NCBI GenBank assembly: GCA_028583685.1
Contig: JAMXIF010000042.1
Coordinates: 23,431,961-23,495,960 of the forward strand
Reading direction: 5' to 3'
Length of the DNA: 64,000 nucleotides
DNA from: Petaurus breviceps papuanus
Taxonomy: Eukaryota > Chordata > Mammalia > Diprotodontia > Petauridae
The notes beneath the pieces were generated by a model. The model did not search any database, was not told where the DNA came from, and was given only the letters and a program-made list of their open reading frames with translations. Every line of letters starts with the position of its first letter. Positions within the stretch are counted from its first letter, which is position 1. A program made the translations under genes and the position numbers. Positions 63,136 through 64,000 of the stretch are shown here, one piece after another.

Positions 63136-64000
63136 CTTTTCCTCTACTTCTCTTATTTGGTTTTCAAAATCCTTTTAAAGATCTTCTATGGCCTGTGACC
63201 AGTTCATATTTTTCTTAGAAGCTTTTGGTGCAGGAGTTCTAACTTTGTTGTCTTCCTCCTATTCCATGCTTTGATCCTTTTTGTCCCCTCTGAATCCAAA
63301 GTCGAATTGCTGTGCTTGCTTTGCTTCCTTTGCTTGCTCATGTTGCCACAATTATTTGACTTTTGAACTTTTTACCACAGTAAAACTCTGCTTCCAGAGA
63401 GGAGAGCTTTGCCCTAAATTGCTGGAGTTTTTGCAGTTGCCAGAGCTGGGTGCCCTCTCAAAACCTCCACTGGCTTTGGTGCACTGGTCATGCTCCACAG
63501 GACCTCCACCCTAGACTGCAATCCAGATTCAAGCAAGTTAAAGCAAGAGTGGTTACCCTTCAGACTGGTCGCTTGGTCCCCCTACAATCTTCAGGCCAGG
63601 AGCTCTAAAGCAGCCATATGGCATGGCTGCTGCACCTCAGCCACTTCTCTCTCCAGGTGCAGAGGCCAGACCACACTCCCAGACCCCGTGTTCCCACAAA
63701 GTCGACACTGAACTTTCACTTTGTCTTTGGCATTTATGGGTTTGTAATTCTGGAAACCATCAAAGCTGCTGGTGATCCACTGTCCCCCAAAAACCATTCA
63801 TCTGAGGTTGATTGTGGCCACCCTGAGGCTAAAACCACGGACTTGCAGGGGCGGGCTCTGCTCCCAGCACACTGTGATGGACCCTTTCTGTAGGCCTGCT
63901 GGGCTGTCTTCAGTGGGAGGTTTGTTTCTCTTTGTCACTGTGTGGGCTTTGTAGCCCTAAAGTTTGTTTCGAGTAATTTTTATAGGTATTTGAGGTGGTT

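Larger units (their letters stand above)
61450..64000 (-). mobile_element. ORF1-bearing L1-family element without ORF2 (HAL1-like), antisense, runs off the right edge
   Basis: From the right: a 5' UTR (about 64000-63290), ORF1 (about 63290-62400), a G/A-rich spacer with microsatellites, and a 3' UTR ending near 61450 (complement has TATGGAAATGTTTTCCGTAG and GGAATTCAAAGTTTTTAAAT). The ORF1 C-terminal domain shows QFEYCENTIRITQDLAAS and RITYPAKLSVMFQGKIWSF. No endonuclease or polymerase sequence lies between ORF1 and the 3' UTR. That fits half-L1 (HAL1) elements, though secondary loss of ORF2 is possible. Confidence 0.7.

Overview
The window looks like nuclear DNA of a marsupial mammal. The inference rests on its repeats: many tRNA-headed SINEs with a box-B-like GAGTTCAAATC, CORE-SINEs of the MIR/THER1 and MAR1 types, L2 and L3/CR1 relics, marsupial-style L1, an RTE LINE, and a 7SL RNA retrocopy with no Alu around it. 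The SINE tails (CCAATTGCCCTGCC then C/A-rich) differ from what I recall of the opossum SINE1, so an Australian lineage is my weak preference. No intact host protein-coding gene was found. Nearly all short open frames fall in repeats or low-complexity DNA.

Layout. 0-12 kb: L2, L3 and MIR relics, a processed pseudogene of an immunoglobulin-superfamily membrane protein (about 6.88-8.21 kb) split by a SINE, a head-to-tail SINE pair (10.2-10.5 kb) and an unusual AT-rich array of TTTGCAG-like units (11.8-12.1 kb). 12-21 kb: a palindromic hAT MITE with its 8-bp target duplication, unique DNA, a GGAA microsatellite and an L1 3' end. 21.55-26.37 kb: a nearly 5'-complete L1 with a 10-bp target duplication, lacking its reverse transcriptase and carrying a MAR1 (itself hit by a younger SINE) and an LTR-like insert. 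27.3-30.0 kb: a repeat-poor block with a TAAT cluster that could be regulatory. 30-40 kb: L3, L1, SINEs, an RTE reverse-transcriptase relic, and a GA-rich satellite with a 100-N assembly gap.

40-64 kb: MAR1, MIR and L2 copies; a solo LTR with perfect 5-bp target duplication (42.6-43.2 kb); an RTE-type SINE inside an L2 (45.1 kb); a pair of homologous 250-bp segments (50.4 and 51.8 kb); an unassigned unit with a 146-codon minus-strand frame made partly of in-frame 33-residue repeats (53.5-54.7 kb); an old L1 containing a 7SL RNA pseudogene (57.3-59.0 kb); and L1-family elements on the minus strand from 60.0 kb to the right edge, the last with ORF1 but no ORF2 (HAL1-like).

The elements do not form a pathway; the region is a layered record of transposition. 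Target duplications give the order of several insertions. Family names come from remembered consensus sequences, not a database search.
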